From Polystyrenella longa (GTDB lineage: Bacteria > Planctomycetota > Planctomycetia > Planctomycetales > Planctomycetaceae): a stretch of DNA of 64,000 bases. Where the stretch lies: contig NZ_CP036281.1 in assembly GCF_007750395.1 (NCBI RefSeq), positions 3,619,001 to 3,683,000 on the forward strand. Direction: 5' to 3'. The notes beneath the pieces are model-generated. The model made no database searches. It was not told the DNA's origin and saw only the letters and a list, made by a program, of their open reading frames with translations. This document shows, in pieces, positions 17,902-27,532 of the stretch; position 1 is the stretch's first letter; each line of letters begins with the position of its first letter. A program made the translations under genes and the position numbers.

Positions 17902-19200
17902 ATGAGCTCCACTTCCGAAACACCAATAAGTCCCAACCGCAGATCACCCGATGCTCAAGTTGAAGAACTGGATCATCAGCTGATTTCCATGCGTCAGGAA
18001 CTGCCGCGAGAAGAGCATCAGCAGCTTATTCACAAGTATCGGGAACTCCTACCGGTTTTCGTCGAATTACAGAGATGTTACGAAGAGATAGAGGGTTGCT
18101 TTGACTGTCCGCGAACGGTCACGGAACTTGAACAAGCCCGTCTACGCGAAGTTTTTGAAGTCATGCGACTTCTCGAACGAGAATTATTTCGGGTTGCTTA
18201 TCCTGAACCGAGCCTGGTCTCCGTTGAACCTCTGTCGCATCTGATCGAGCTTTGCGAACAGGAAATGGAGAAACTGTACTTCATTCTTAAACAGAGAAGT
18301 CAAATCAAGACGTACACCAAAGGCTGGTGGCGAGTCGTGAATGCCGCGCGCGATTCGAACAAAGCTGAAACGGATGCATTACTCTTTCTGACAAATCAAA
18401 TCATTCAGGACGTCAACAGAGCAGAACAGATTCTCGAAATCCTGCCTACGTCCCAACACCTGGCCATTCCCTGGTCAAGCCATTCCCTGCACGAACAATA
18501 TCCGTTTATTAATGGAGTTCTCGCTGCCCGGTTGATGGCGTATCTCGTTCCGCGTTTTCCGCATGGCAGTCAATATGTGGAACAGCTAACAGCGGCGGCA
18601 CTACTTCACGACACGGGGCTTCTCTCGCTACTGCACGGTTACCAGAAGAATGCTCGCGACCTTGCGATCAGCAATCCGACAGCGTTTAAGAAACACCCCT
18701 CTTACGGTGCCGTGGTCGCCGGGGTTTTCAAACGAATGCCAGTCACATTTCCGATGATCATCGCTCAACACCACGAGAGATTAAACGGAACGGGCTATCC
18801 CAATCGGCTCATTGATCGCAGTCTCCCGGCTCTCTCGAGGATGATGGCAATCGTCTGCCGAGTGGTCGACTTGATGACGGGCACGCTGTTTGCGCATACG
18901 CCCCCTGAGAATCCGAAAACTAAATCACAGACGCTGTCGCAAACGGTCAGTAAATTAAAACTCGAGGCACGACTGGGCGAACTCGACAAGCAGATGGTGG
19001 AACAGGTCATCCGGCTGTTGCAAGCGGAAGGGGGACTGGACCTCACTGCCGAAAGTGACGTCTTCGAAAAACAGGAATTACCGCTCGACGAAGAACTCCG
19101 ACAGGACGCGCCGCATTCACCCGTCCCCAGTATGGCTCCTACCCTGAGGCAACCGACGGTTAGCTCCTGGTCCTGGAAAAACCAGAATGCACATAGCTAA
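17902..19200 (+). CDS. HD-GYP domain protein
   Basis: Cytoplasmic protein of 432 residues. The N-terminal 180 residues are helical and charged with no domain I can name. The HD-GYP domain follows: HD at 236-237 (AALLHDTGLL), His265 (KKHPSYGA), HHE at 290-292 and GTGYP at 296-300. HD-GYP proteins typically hydrolyse cyclic-di-GMP. Two core positions differ from the consensus: HDTGL lacks the lysine of HDIGK, and HHERLNGTGYP has Asn where Asp is usual, so activity is uncertain. The C-terminus is a low-complexity tail. No receiver or sensor domain is recognisable. Confidence 0.8.
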   Translation: MSSTSETPISPNRRSPDAQVEELDHQLISMRQELPREEHQQLIHKYRELLPVFVELQRCYEEIEGCFDCPRTVTELEQARLREVFEVMRLLERELFRVAYPEPSLVSVEPLSHLIELCEQEMEKLYFILKQRSQIKTYTKGWWRVVNAARDSNKAETDALLFLTNQIIQDVNRAEQILEILPTSQHLAIPWSSHSLHEQYPFINGVLAARLMAYLVPRFPHGSQYVEQLTAAALLHDTGLLSLLHGYQKNARDLAISNPTAFKKHPSYGAVVAGVFKRMPVTFPMIIAQHHERLNGTGYPNRLIDRSLPALSRMMAIVCRVVDLMTGTLFAHTPPENPKTKSQTLSQTVSKLKLEARLGELDKQMVEQVIRLLQAEGGLDLTAESDVFEKQELPLDEELRQDAPHSPVPSMAPTLRQPTVSSWSWKNQNAHS

Positions 19201-19281
19201 TTAAACTCGGCTAATTTAACTCGCGTCTCTCTAAGTTCCTTATGGCCCGGCGGGTCTGTTCTTCCGGAGTAGTCCTGACTC

Positions 19282-20058
19282 ATGGCTGTCAGTTATGTAA
19301 AAAAAAAGAAAGAGACGATTCCTCTCACGTATTGGGAAGAATCTCGACAACCTTGGGCCTGTCTGCTTTTTTTGACGCCACTGATTGGCCTGTATGAATT
19401 CGGCGTCTGGTATCTCGCCGATCAGCGAACCCCCGATGCCTTGCGAAACGGAGCTGATGCCTGGATGAGATCCTGGCTGGGCACTGCCGGGCTTAATGGA
19501 ACTGTCTGGGCTCCAATGGCAGTGCTGCTCGTTCTCTTCTTGTGGCATCTCCTGTCTTGGGGAAAGTGGAAAGTTTCCGGAGAGACGCTCGTCGGGATGC
19601 TGGCCGAAAGTCTGATCTTTGCCTTGGGATTAATTGTCGTCGGACAAACGCAGGGTCTGATATTTCAACAGGTGGTGGGAAACATCCCGCTTTCCATCTT
19701 CTCTTCGGAGAATGTATCACGGGCGGTTACGTTTATCGGCGCTGGAATCTATGAGGAATTTCTGTTCCGGCTGTGCCTGCTCCCCGCCTGTTACGGTTTT
19801 TTCCGGTTGATTAAAGTTCCCGTTCGCTGGGCAACAATAGGTGCAATCGTCTGGACCAGTCTGATTTTCTCTGCCGCGCATTATATAGGTGCGGGCGCGG
19901 ATACATTCCAACTGTTTACATTCGTGTTTCGTGCCGTCGCGGGCGGGTTTTTTGCGTGCCTCTTCTGCTTTCGAGGCTTCGGAATCACTGTTGGCTGCCA
20001 TGCGACCTACGACCTACTCGTGGGTCTCTACATGGCTGCCAACATTAATCAAGGTTAG
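19282..20058 (+). CDS. CPBP-family intramembrane metalloprotease (Abi/CAAX type)
   Basis: Membrane protein of 258 residues with about six to seven TM segments. The three CPBP motifs are present: GIYEEFLFR with Glu158, Glu159 and Arg163; FSAAHY with His200; and GCHATYD with His240 and Asp244. These form the metal-dependent active site of Rce1-like proteases. In bacteria such proteins process or protect against small peptides, but the substrate here is unknown. ATG 19282 is the likely start. The gene is convergent with phoD, with only 15 bases between the stops and no obvious terminator. Confidence 0.88.
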   Translation: MAVSYVKKKKETIPLTYWEESRQPWACLLFLTPLIGLYEFGVWYLADQRTPDALRNGADAWMRSWLGTAGLNGTVWAPMAVLLVLFLWHLLSWGKWKVSGETLVGMLAESLIFALGLIVVGQTQGLIFQQVVGNIPLSIFSSENVSRAVTFIGAGIYEEFLFRLCLLPACYGFFRLIKVPVRWATIGAIVWTSLIFSAAHYIGAGADTFQLFTFVFRAVAGGFFACLFCFRGFGITVGCHATYDLLVGLYMAANINQG

Positions 20059-20073
20059 GCGATTCGGTCCTGT

Positions 20074-21657
20074 CTATACTTGAAGGGCGCCCGGTTTGCC
20101 ATTCTCCACGATGAAGCTCGCTTTCGTATCAACCGGACCGCCCGGTTTGGAAACGTATTCCACCGTTTGATAATCTGCCCGCCACTCGTTGGGTGTGACT
20201 TCACATTGCACATAACCCCGTTGGCGATTGTGATATCGAAGAAAAGGATTATCGGAGTAGAATTTATCGAGGTCTTTCACCTCTGCCTGGCCATCTCCGC
20301 TGGAGGTAATCGATGTACCGACGAACTCAGTGGCAACGGTTGGATCTTCCAGTCGATCAAAATCGACCTTCAAGTCATTCACCCAGTCGGCATGAATATC
20401 ACCCGTCAAGACGATCGGATTTGAAATCCTCCGTTCCGCCATGAACTGCAATAATCGTTTTCGGGCGACGTCATAACCGGACCATTGATCCATGCTGTAG
20501 CTTTCTCCTTCGCCCGGCGTCCGGTCAATCCGACCCATCATCACTTGCTGGGCAAGCACATTCCATTGGGATTGGTTTGAGATCAATTGTTTATTCAACC
20601 ACCATTCCTGTTTATTACCCAGCAATGTAGCATCCGGATCGAATACTCCGTCACACAGCGGCCCACTTTTATCATCGCAGGGTTGATCCGTCCGATACTG
20701 GCGAGTATCGAGCACATTGAATTCAATCAGTCGACCGAAATTCACATTCCGATATAGTTCCATATCGGGTCCGGTCGGCATGGCCGGTAAGCGGAGTGGC
20801 ATGTTTTCGTAATACGCCTGATACGCATTTGCCCGACGAAGTAAATATTCCCGAGGATCAACGTCTAACTTTTCCGAAATGGCGTTAGCACAGTTGTTGT
20901 CGAATTCATGATCATCCCAGGTAACTAACCACGGACACTGGGCATGCATTGCCTGCAATGCAGGGTCCATCTTGTATTGAGCGATTCGACGCCGGTAATC
21001 GTCCAGCGATTCAATCTCTTCACCGACGTGTTTACGAACACGTCCATCTTCCCCTTTATATTCGTAAATGTAATCTCCCAGATGAACGACGAGATCCAGA
21101 TCTTGCTGCGCCATATGTTCATAAGCGGTGAAGTAGCCTGTTTCATAATGCTGGCAGGAAGCGAATGCAAAACGAAACTTGGGCAGCATGACTTCGCGAC
21201 GGGGTGCCGTTCGGGTTCGACCCATCGGACTGATTTCGTTACCGGATTTGAATTGATAAAAGTACCAGTGGTCCGGTTCAAGTCCTTCGACTTCGACATG
21301 CACTGAATGCCCTAGTTCCGGAGTTGCCAGAGTTTCTCCCTGGGCGACCACTTGACTCAGTTTTTCATCTTTAGCGACCACCCATTGCACGGCAACGTTT
21401 TCATTGGGCATCCCCCCATCTTCGAGCGGCTTTGGTGCCAGTCGCGTCCAGAGGACAACTCCATCGGCGGTCGGATCACCTGAAGCGATCCCCAACTGGA
21501 AGGGATAGTCTTTGAAAGTGACATGAGTCTGAACTGCACCTTGAGCAGGTCGATTCAGAAGTAATGGCCAACTAGCGAGGGAGAAAAGTCCCGCCTGCAG
21601 GAAGTCGCGGCGGTGAGGGTATTTTTTGAGCAACCAGTCGATCTTATCAGGATTCAT
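20074..21657 (-). CDS. phoD: alkaline phosphatase D, Tat-exported (PhoD)
   Basis: Secreted metallophosphoesterase of 527 residues for scavenging phosphate from organic phosphodiesters/monoesters. The Tat signal is HRRDFLQAGLFSLASWPLLL near residues 15-34. The N-terminal PhoD domain (FQLGIASGDPTADGVVLWTR) is followed by the catalytic domain: FAFASCQHYETGYF, LDLVVHLGDYIYEY, VTWDDHEFDNN and VLTGDIHADWVNDL, which supply the metal ligands. Phosphate limitation probably controls it, but no certain Pho box is visible. An 18-base inverted repeat lies about 110 bases upstream. Confidence 0.93.
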   Translation of the reverse strand: MNPDKIDWLLKKYPHRRDFLQAGLFSLASWPLLLNRPAQGAVQTHVTFKDYPFQLGIASGDPTADGVVLWTRLAPKPLEDGGMPNENVAVQWVVAKDEKLSQVVAQGETLATPELGHSVHVEVEGLEPDHWYFYQFKSGNEISPMGRTRTAPRREVMLPKFRFAFASCQHYETGYFTAYEHMAQQDLDLVVHLGDYIYEYKGEDGRVRKHVGEEIESLDDYRRRIAQYKMDPALQAMHAQCPWLVTWDDHEFDNNCANAISEKLDVDPREYLLRRANAYQAYYENMPLRLPAMPTGPDMELYRNVNFGRLIEFNVLDTRQYRTDQPCDDKSGPLCDGVFDPDATLLGNKQEWWLNKQLISNQSQWNVLAQQVMMGRIDRTPGEGESYSMDQWSGYDVARKRLLQFMAERRISNPIVLTGDIHADWVNDLKVDFDRLEDPTVATEFVGTSITSSGDGQAEVKDLDKFYSDNPFLRYHNRQRGYVQCEVTPNEWRADYQTVEYVSKPGGPVDTKASFIVENGKPGALQV

Positions 21658-21766
21658 TTTAAGAGCACTTTCTGTCAGGAGGAGGGAGACCTGGCGGGAG
21701 GAGTTCTACTTAGCGAAAACGGCGCACTTCCGATGAAAAGGAAATGAAGTTCCGGGAGGACACACC

Positions 21767-21784
21767 GACATATCGCAATATGTC
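21767..21784. repeat. short perfect inverted repeat upstream of phoD
   Basis: GACATAT-CGCA-ATATGTC: 7-bp arms, 4-base centre, between the end of the peptide-ABC ATPase gene and phoD. It could be an operator or a weak terminator stem; there is no T-run on either side. Confidence 0.4.
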
Positions 21785-21856
21785 AGTCTACCCTACCCCG
21801 GAGAGGTCTGGCAACGAGTGATTCAGGATTGATGCGAATCTAACAGGCTCCAGCAA

Positions 21857-23725
21857 TTACCCTTTGGCTACAGCCTGCTGACGCTCTTCACGCTGCCGTT
21901 GATGTGTGCGGATATTGTCCAGCGAATCGTTGGGAATCGCCGAAATCAGCTTCTGCGTGTATTCCTGTTGAGGATGAGCATAAATACTCTCCGCCGGCCC
22001 AAATTCGACGATCTTACCGTCATTCATCACGGCCATCATATCCGACATGAACTTGACGACACTGAGGTCGTGGCTGATGAAAATGTACGTCAGGTTGCGT
22101 TCTTCCTGTAGATCCTTCAGCAGATTACAAACCTGCGCCTGCACCGACACATCCAGAGCGGAGACGGATTCATCGCAAATAATGAATTCGGGTTCCACCG
22201 CAAGTGCCCGGGCGATGCAGATACGTTGTCGTTGACCTCCGGAGAATTCGTGCGGATAACGCCCCAGATGCTCGGCCAGCAATCCGACTTCCACAAGCAA
22301 CTGCGCCGCCCGCTGGAGTCGATCGTTTTTGTTAGATCCGACGCCGTTGACTTTCATCGCTTCAGTCAGCATCCCCTGCACCGTCAAACGAGGATTCAGT
22401 GAAGCGTAAGGATCCTGGAAGATGATTTGAATCTTCCGGCGGAACGGCTTCATTTCCCGTTCAGTTAAGGGAACGAGGTCTGTTCCTTCAAAAAAGATTT
22501 TCCCTTCAGTTGCCTGCACGAGTTTCATAATCGCGCGACCTGTCGTTGTCTTGCCACAACCTGATTCGCCCACCAACCCCAGCGTCTGTCCGCGATAGAC
22601 ATTAAAGCTGATCCCATCTACAGCGCGTACATGGTCGTATACTCGTGATAACACTCCCTTTTTCAAAGGAAAGTAAACCTTCAGATCTTGAACCGATAGC
22701 AGCGTCTGTTGGTCGGCAGGAATCAGTTTAGTATCGGAGGGATGATCTTCCGGTTTCCAAGGATGCCCCAGTTGCTTCAACTCTGCCTCGGGAGACAACA
22801 GACGACCACGGCCCTGATTTTTCATCCGTTCCAGGTCTTCCGCCCGTGGAGTGATTTCAGTGAGTTCCAGCTCGCCATCTTCTTTGATGGTTGTCTTCAT
22901 GAAATCACTGACAGTCGGTAACCGTTTGTAATTCATGTCCGGTTGCGGACGACAGGCGAGAAGTCCCTTCGTGTAAGGATGCTGTGGATTTTCAAAGATT
23001 TCCACAACAGGTTTGTATTCCACGACACGGCCACGGTACATCACGGCCACATCATCTGCGATTTCAGCGATGACTCCCAAGTCGTGGGTAATGAACAACA
23101 ATGACATCTGCCTGTTGTCACGAAGATCTCGGAGCAGTTCCAGAATCTGGGCCTGAATGGTTACATCGAGGGCAGTTGTCGGTTCATCAGCAATCAGCAA
23201 TTTCGGCTTACAGCTCAAGGCCATCGCGATCATCACGCGTTGTTTTTGTCCGCCAGACATTTCGTGCGGATAGCTCCGGATTTTTTCCTCCGCGTTCTCG
23301 ATACCGACTTCTTCGAACAATTCAATTGTTCGTTGGCGAGCTTCGGCAGTGGAAACATTCTGATGAAGCAGGATCGCTTCCATCACCTGATCTCCTACTC
23401 GATGCACCGGGTTAAGCGCGGTCCCCGGCTCCTGGAAGATCATGCTGATGTCTTTACCGCGGATCTTACGCATTTCACTGTCGGGAAGTTTGATGAGGTC
23501 TTGTCCCAGAAATGAAATTTCCCCTGCCTCAATACTCGACGCCGCCTGAGGGAGCAATTTCATAACTGTCAGCGAGGTCACCGATTTCCCCGAACCTGAT
23601 TCGCCCACGATTCCAAGTGTTCGACCCGGATCGACATGCAGCGAAATTTCATCCACCGCCTTGACGGTTCCTGCATCTGTATGGAAGTAAGTTTTCAATC
23701 CTTTGATTTCGAGCAGTGCGGTCAT
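21857..23725 (-). CDS. fused dual ATPase of oligopeptide/dipeptide ABC transporter (DppD-DppF type)
   Basis: Single chain of 622 residues with two complete peptide-import ATPase cassettes, equal to OppD+OppF or GsiA/YejF. Cassette 1: Walker A GESGSGKS (41-48), signature [15 protein letters not shown], Walker [13 protein letters not shown]. Cassette 2: [43 protein letters not shown]. The GLLACRPQP and linker regions resemble the oligo_HPY segment. It should energise import of short peptides or glutathione-like compounds. No permease or binding-protein gene is next to it in the window, so it acts with partners encoded elsewhere. Confidence 0.92.
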   Translation of the reverse strand: MTALLEIKGLKTYFHTDAGTVKAVDEISLHVDPGRTLGIVGESGSGKSVTSLTVMKLLPQAASSIEAGEISFLGQDLIKLPDSEMRKIRGKDISMIFQEPGTALNPVHRVGDQVMEAILLHQNVSTAEARQRTIELFEEVGIENAEEKIRSYPHEMSGGQKQRVMIAMALSCKPKLLIADEPTTALDVTIQAQILELLRDLRDNRQMSLLFITHDLGVIAEIADDVAVMYRGRVVEYKPVVEIFENPQHPYTKGLLACRPQPDMNYKRLPTVSDFMKTTIKEDGELELTEITPRAEDLERMKNQGRGRLLSPEAELKQLGHPWKPEDHPSDTKLIPADQQTLLSVQDLKVYFPLKKGVLSRVYDHVRAVDGISFNVYRGQTLGLVGESGCGKTTTGRAIMKLVQATEGKIFFEGTDLVPLTEREMKPFRRKIQIIFQDPYASLNPRLTVQGMLTEAMKVNGVGSNKNDRLQRAAQLLVEVGLLAEHLGRYPHEFSGGQRQRICIARALAVEPEFIICDESVSALDVSVQAQVCNLLKDLQEERNLTYIFISHDLSVVKFMSDMMAVMNDGKIVEFGPAESIYAHPQQEYTQKLISAIPNDSLDNIRTHQRQREERQQAVAKG

Positions 23726-24054
23726 GAGGTTCCACTCATTCTATTCAGCGACATCAATGTAAAGTGTCGCGATCGTACAGAGGAGATGCGTGTTAAATAT
23801 GTGTAAACTGCGGATCTATAGGATCTTAAGCAAGCTCTTTGCTGTCAAGCCGAACCGATCACGAGAAATCGTCAACTTTGTTTTCCAAATCGACCATTTC
23901 GCCCCGACAGTAGGTTGCCTGACCCCGGATTGTGTAATGTAATGGACGAACTCACATGACTCCAATAACTCTCTTACTCTTCGTACGACCTAGAACCCTG
24001 TTCTGCTAACACAATTTACTCAGGACAGTCTCCATCGAAAGGGACACATTTCGT
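23726..24054. other. intergenic region, divergent promoters
   Basis: About 330 bases between the divergent ABC ATPase and nucleoside hydrolase genes. I see no convincing gene; a 17-codon frame starting near 23955 has no supporting features. Confidence 0.5.
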
Positions 24055-25137
24055 ATGCTTTCACTGTCATTCTCACCCTCGTCATTCTCCATGAAATTAT
24101 TCGGCGTTCTCATTTTAACTGGAGGCCTCCTCAGTGGTCTCTGTCCCAGCACCGCCACCGCTGCTGAAGAGAATACCAAACCGGTTAAACTGATCTTCGA
24201 CACCGATATGGGGAATGATATCGATGACGCCCTCGCTCTGGGTGTCATTCATTCTTTGCAGTCTCGTGGCGAATGCGAGCTACTCGCAGTCACCGTCAGC
24301 AAAGACACCCCCGAAGCAGCTCGTTTCTGCGATGCAATCAACACCTTTTACCTGCGTGGAAATATACCTATTGGTATTGTCCGGGACGGAAAAACTCCCA
24401 AGCCAGGGAAATTCCTTCCCTTGGTAGATGTAGAGGACAACGGACGACCCAGATATCCTCACGACATCACGGGCACATCATCAGATACACCAGAAGCATA
24501 TAAGCTGCTGCGAAGAGTCCTTGCCGAGCAACCCGACCATTCCGTTGCAATGGTGGTTGTCGGATTTTCCACCAACATCGCCCGTCTCCTTGAATCAGAG
24601 CCGGATGAATTCTCTCCATTAAATGGTGTTGAGCTTGTCGCTCAGAAAACGACATTGCTGTCGATGATGGCGGGACATTTCGGTAAAGAGGATCGACCAA
24701 AGAACTTCAAAGAATACAACGTCATTAAAGACCTGGAAGCGGCTCGCGTTGTCTTTGAAAAGTGGCCGACCGAGTTGGTCGCTTCAGGATGGGAAATCGG
24801 ACATGCAATCAAGTTTCCAGCCACAAGCATTATGAACGACTTCAACTACGTTGAACATCACCCGCTGAAAGAAGGCTACGAAGCGTATTCCAAAATGCCT
24901 TACGATCGGCCCAACTGGGACTTGACCAGCGTACTGTACGCAGTGCGGCCTGACCGGGGTTACTTTGATGTCACCGAAGGGGGAGAGATTCACATCGGCC
25001 CAGATGATTACGCCGTCTACTCCGCAGAAGGTCACGGTCGGCATCGACATATTAATGTCGACGCTACTCAGATCATCCGCGTGGAGGAAGCGCTGATGTA
25101 CCTCGCCAGCGAACCTCCATTTCCAGCCACTCCATAA
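24055..25137 (+). CDS. secreted nucleoside hydrolase-like protein
   Basis: Protein of 360 residues of the inosine/uridine-preferring nucleoside hydrolase superfamily, which cleaves N-glycosidic bonds of nucleosides. The calcium-binding signature DTDMGNDIDD is at residues 49-58, and the fold continues with LLAVTVSKDTPEAA and VVGFSTNIARLLES. A signal peptide (MKLFGVLILTGGLLSGLCPSTATAA) precedes it, so it acts outside the cytoplasm. The start could be ATG 24055, with AAAGGGA upstream, or the internal ATG 24091 that begins the signal peptide directly. Secreted relatives are frequent in planctomycetes; the true substrate is unclear. Confidence 0.85.
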   Translation: MLSLSFSPSSFSMKLFGVLILTGGLLSGLCPSTATAAEENTKPVKLIFDTDMGNDIDDALALGVIHSLQSRGECELLAVTVSKDTPEAARFCDAINTFYLRGNIPIGIVRDGKTPKPGKFLPLVDVEDNGRPRYPHDITGTSSDTPEAYKLLRRVLAEQPDHSVAMVVVGFSTNIARLLESEPDEFSPLNGVELVAQKTTLLSMMAGHFGKEDRPKNFKEYNVIKDLEAARVVFEKWPTELVASGWEIGHAIKFPATSIMNDFNYVEHHPLKEGYEAYSKMPYDRPNWDLTSVLYAVRPDRGYFDVTEGGEIHIGPDDYAVYSAEGHGRHRHINVDATQIIRVEEALMYLASEPPFPATP

Positions 25138-25168
25138 TATTTAAAAGCGTCAATCACACAATGACGAT

Positions 25169-25200
25169 GTGCCACGGCTGACCTGTTTCAGCCGTGGCAC
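25169..25200. terminator. strong hairpin between convergent genes
   Basis: A 13-bp perfect stem GTGCCACGGCTGA / TCAGCCGTGGCAC with a 6-base loop (CCTGTT). It lies between the nucleoside hydrolase (ends 25137) and hflX (ends 25277, opposite strand). No T-run follows, so it may be a Rho-assisted or RNA-end-protecting structure. Confidence 0.6.
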
Positions 25201-25276
25201 TGTTCGTTGAATTGCAGCGAAACATTGAAGACAGTGATACGACGAAGCGCAGTAATATAACGTGAGCTTTTTTGTC

Positions 25277-26677
25277 CTACAAAGTAGGTTCGGAGGGTGT
25301 CATTTCCTCCACGTCTTCGTACGGAAATTCAGGATCGCTTGGACCACCAATGACGGTCACCGTCGTCTGCTCGTCGCTTTTTCTCTCAAGCGTTAGCAAA
25401 AAACGTTTCGGGATACGACATTGAATCTGCACCCGGTTCTCATCGTCGTAGGTCCGTTCGGTCACTTCCGAATGTTCTGCCAGAAAAGAGAACAACTTTC
25501 CGTTGCCTGCCCCGGTTTCGATGGTCGCATCGACATAACCGCCCCCCAGTTTTTCGGTGATCCGTTGCCGTAAACGTTCGATCCCCTCACCGGTGTGTGC
25601 ACTGACCACGACAGCATTTTCGTGTTGGGCACGCAGGACATCGACTAGTGATCGATCTTCACAGCGGTCGACCTTATTGAGAACGAGTAACATGTTACTG
25701 CAATCGACATCAATCTTCTCGAGGACTTTATCGACCGTTTCAATCTGCTGCTTCGCTTCCGGGTTACTGGCGTCGACGACATGCAGTAATAGATCCGCCA
25801 TACGGGCTTCTTCCAACGTGGAACGAAACGAGGCGACTAAATGGTGGGGCAAGTTTCGTACGAAACCGACGGTATCACTTAGGAGCACATCTCCCCAGTT
25901 GGGTAAACTCCAGCGACGGGTGCGGGTATCGAGCGTCGCGAACAACTGGTCGGCGACAAACACATCGGCACCTGTTACAGCTCGCATTAAAGTACTTTTG
26001 CCAGCGTTCGTGTAACCGACCAGGCTCACAGTCGTTTCGTTCCTGCGATGACCGACGGTGAGAGCGCGTCGTTTTTCGACTTCTTTCAGTTTCTTTTTGA
26101 GTTCCGCGATCCGCTTATCGATCAAACGTCGGTCCGTCTCCAGCTGTTTCTCCCCTGGACCTCGCCCAGCACCGACTCCCCCTTCGATACGTTCCAAGTG
26201 GGTCCACAACCGTTTCAAACGGGGGCGAAAGTAAAGCAGCTGCGCCAGCTCGACCTGAAGTTTTGCTTCATAAGTCTGAGCGTTGGACGCAAAGATATCG
26301 AGAATCAACTCACTACGGTCCACAATGACCATATCGAGTTCTTTCTCCAGATTGCGTCCCTGCGCGGGAGTTAAATTATTATCGAAGACGATGATCTCGG
26401 CTTCGGTTGCTTCACAGAGCTGTTTCAGCTCCTGAACTTTTCCGGGCCCCATGCAAGTTGTCATATCAGGCAAATCGCGGTACTGGATCATGCGACCACA
26501 TTCAACGACATTAGCCGTAGAAGCCAGTCCTGATAATTCAGCGAGTGGGTCTTGGAAGTCGTCCCGTCGCGCGGGATCAATGACTCCGGCCAGAACTGCT
26601 TTTTTTTCTTTAACCTGAAGTTCTTCTCGTTTTGGATCGCCCAATACTATGGCACCTGTTCTCAAGGAGTAACTCAC
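25277..26677 (-). CDS. hflX: GTPase HflX
   Basis: Ribosome-associated GTPase of 466 residues that rescues stalled or heat-damaged 70S ribosomes. The N-domain (residues 20-200) ends with the HflX signature GGVGAGRGPGEKQLETDRR and a coiled coil. The G domain has G1 GYTNAGKST (221-229), G3 DTVGF and G4 NKVD. A further C-terminal region follows the G domain. The start is a GTG at 26677 with no clear Shine-Dalgarno, and the N-terminal extension is normal for the family. Confidence 0.93.
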   Translation of the reverse strand: MSYSLRTGAIVLGDPKREELQVKEKKAVLAGVIDPARRDDFQDPLAELSGLASTANVVECGRMIQYRDLPDMTTCMGPGKVQELKQLCEATEAEIIVFDNNLTPAQGRNLEKELDMVIVDRSELILDIFASNAQTYEAKLQVELAQLLYFRPRLKRLWTHLERIEGGVGAGRGPGEKQLETDRRLIDKRIAELKKKLKEVEKRRALTVGHRRNETTVSLVGYTNAGKSTLMRAVTGADVFVADQLFATLDTRTRRWSLPNWGDVLLSDTVGFVRNLPHHLVASFRSTLEEARMADLLLHVVDASNPEAKQQIETVDKVLEKIDVDCSNMLLVLNKVDRCEDRSLVDVLRAQHENAVVVSAHTGEGIERLRQRITEKLGGGYVDATIETGAGNGKLFSFLAEHSEVTERTYDDENRVQIQCRIPKRFLLTLERKSDEQTTVTVIGGPSDPEFPYEDVEEMTPSEPTL

Positions 26678-26872
26678 GGAGACAGCAGAAGAGGGGTCCG
26701 TAGATTACTCGTATAATTTGTCTGTCAGTAACAGAAGAAATCTGCTGAGAATCTGACTGACTGTTTGTCAACTAATTCATTATACGCTCGCGAGGCGAAC
26801 GCTTCAATATGCTTGTTCGACAGACACCCACTTACGGAATAAGTTCGCTAAAACTGAATTTCCAGCCTGTTG

Positions 26873-27415
26873 TCAGTCGAAATACTCGATGTTAGAGAAC
26901 GGAATTCCCTGCTGGTCTTTCTCGGAGAGAAGCGGGCTTTCGGTAATCGGCCATTCGATATCGAGTTGCGGATCGTTCCAGAGCAGCGTTTTCTCATGTT
27001 CCGGGAAGTAATAATCCGAGCACTTGTAAGAAAACTCTGCAAGCTCACTCAGCACATAAAATCCATGAGCGAAGCCGGGCGGGATATAGAGCTGCAAATG
27101 GTTGTGTTCGCTTAGAATGGCACTCGTCCATTTCCCGAAGGTAGGTGACGATCGACGTAGATCCACAGCGACATCAAAAATCTCGCCTCGAAAAACCTGC
27201 ACCAGCTTACCCTGAGAGTGTTCCAGCTGGTAATGCAACCCGCGTAGCGTTCCTCGTTGTGAACGCGAATTGTTGTCTTGCACAAATTGAACGCCGACAC
27301 CTATTTTGTGATACCGCTCTTCCTGATAGGTTTCTTTGAAGAACCCCCGCGCGTCTTCAAACACGCTCGGTTTGATCAGCAACACATCAGGAATTGAGGT
27401 AGGACGGACTTCCAT
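26873..27415 (-). CDS. rfbC: dTDP-4-dehydrorhamnose 3,5-epimerase (RfbC/RmlC)
   Basis: Cupin epimerase of dTDP-L-rhamnose synthesis, 180 residues, the usual family length. Conserved blocks are FEDARGFFKETY, RGTLRGLHYQ with the catalytic His61, YIPPGFAHGFYVLSE and AEFSYKCSDYY with the catalytic Tyr130. ATG 27415 (MEVRPTSIPDVLLIKP) is preferred: the frame extends to a TTG at 27448, but that adds 11 residues absent from the family. No other rml genes are adjacent. It may supply rhamnose-type sugars for the cell surface or glycoproteins. Confidence 0.92.
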   Translation of the reverse strand: MEVRPTSIPDVLLIKPSVFEDARGFFKETYQEERYHKIGVGVQFVQDNNSRSQRGTLRGLHYQLEHSQGKLVQVFRGEIFDVAVDLRRSSPTFGKWTSAILSEHNHLQLYIPPGFAHGFYVLSELAEFSYKCSDYYFPEHEKTLLWNDPQLDIEWPITESPLLSEKDQQGIPFSNIEYFD

Positions 27416-27532
27416 GTGACAGTCGCATTCAATCGAAGGTAGAGGCAAAAGTAGATCGGGATCGGTGATGACAGAGATAGGAACACTGTAAAACCGCAGA
27501 ACACTGATTTTAGCCGAAGGAGGACAGCATCG

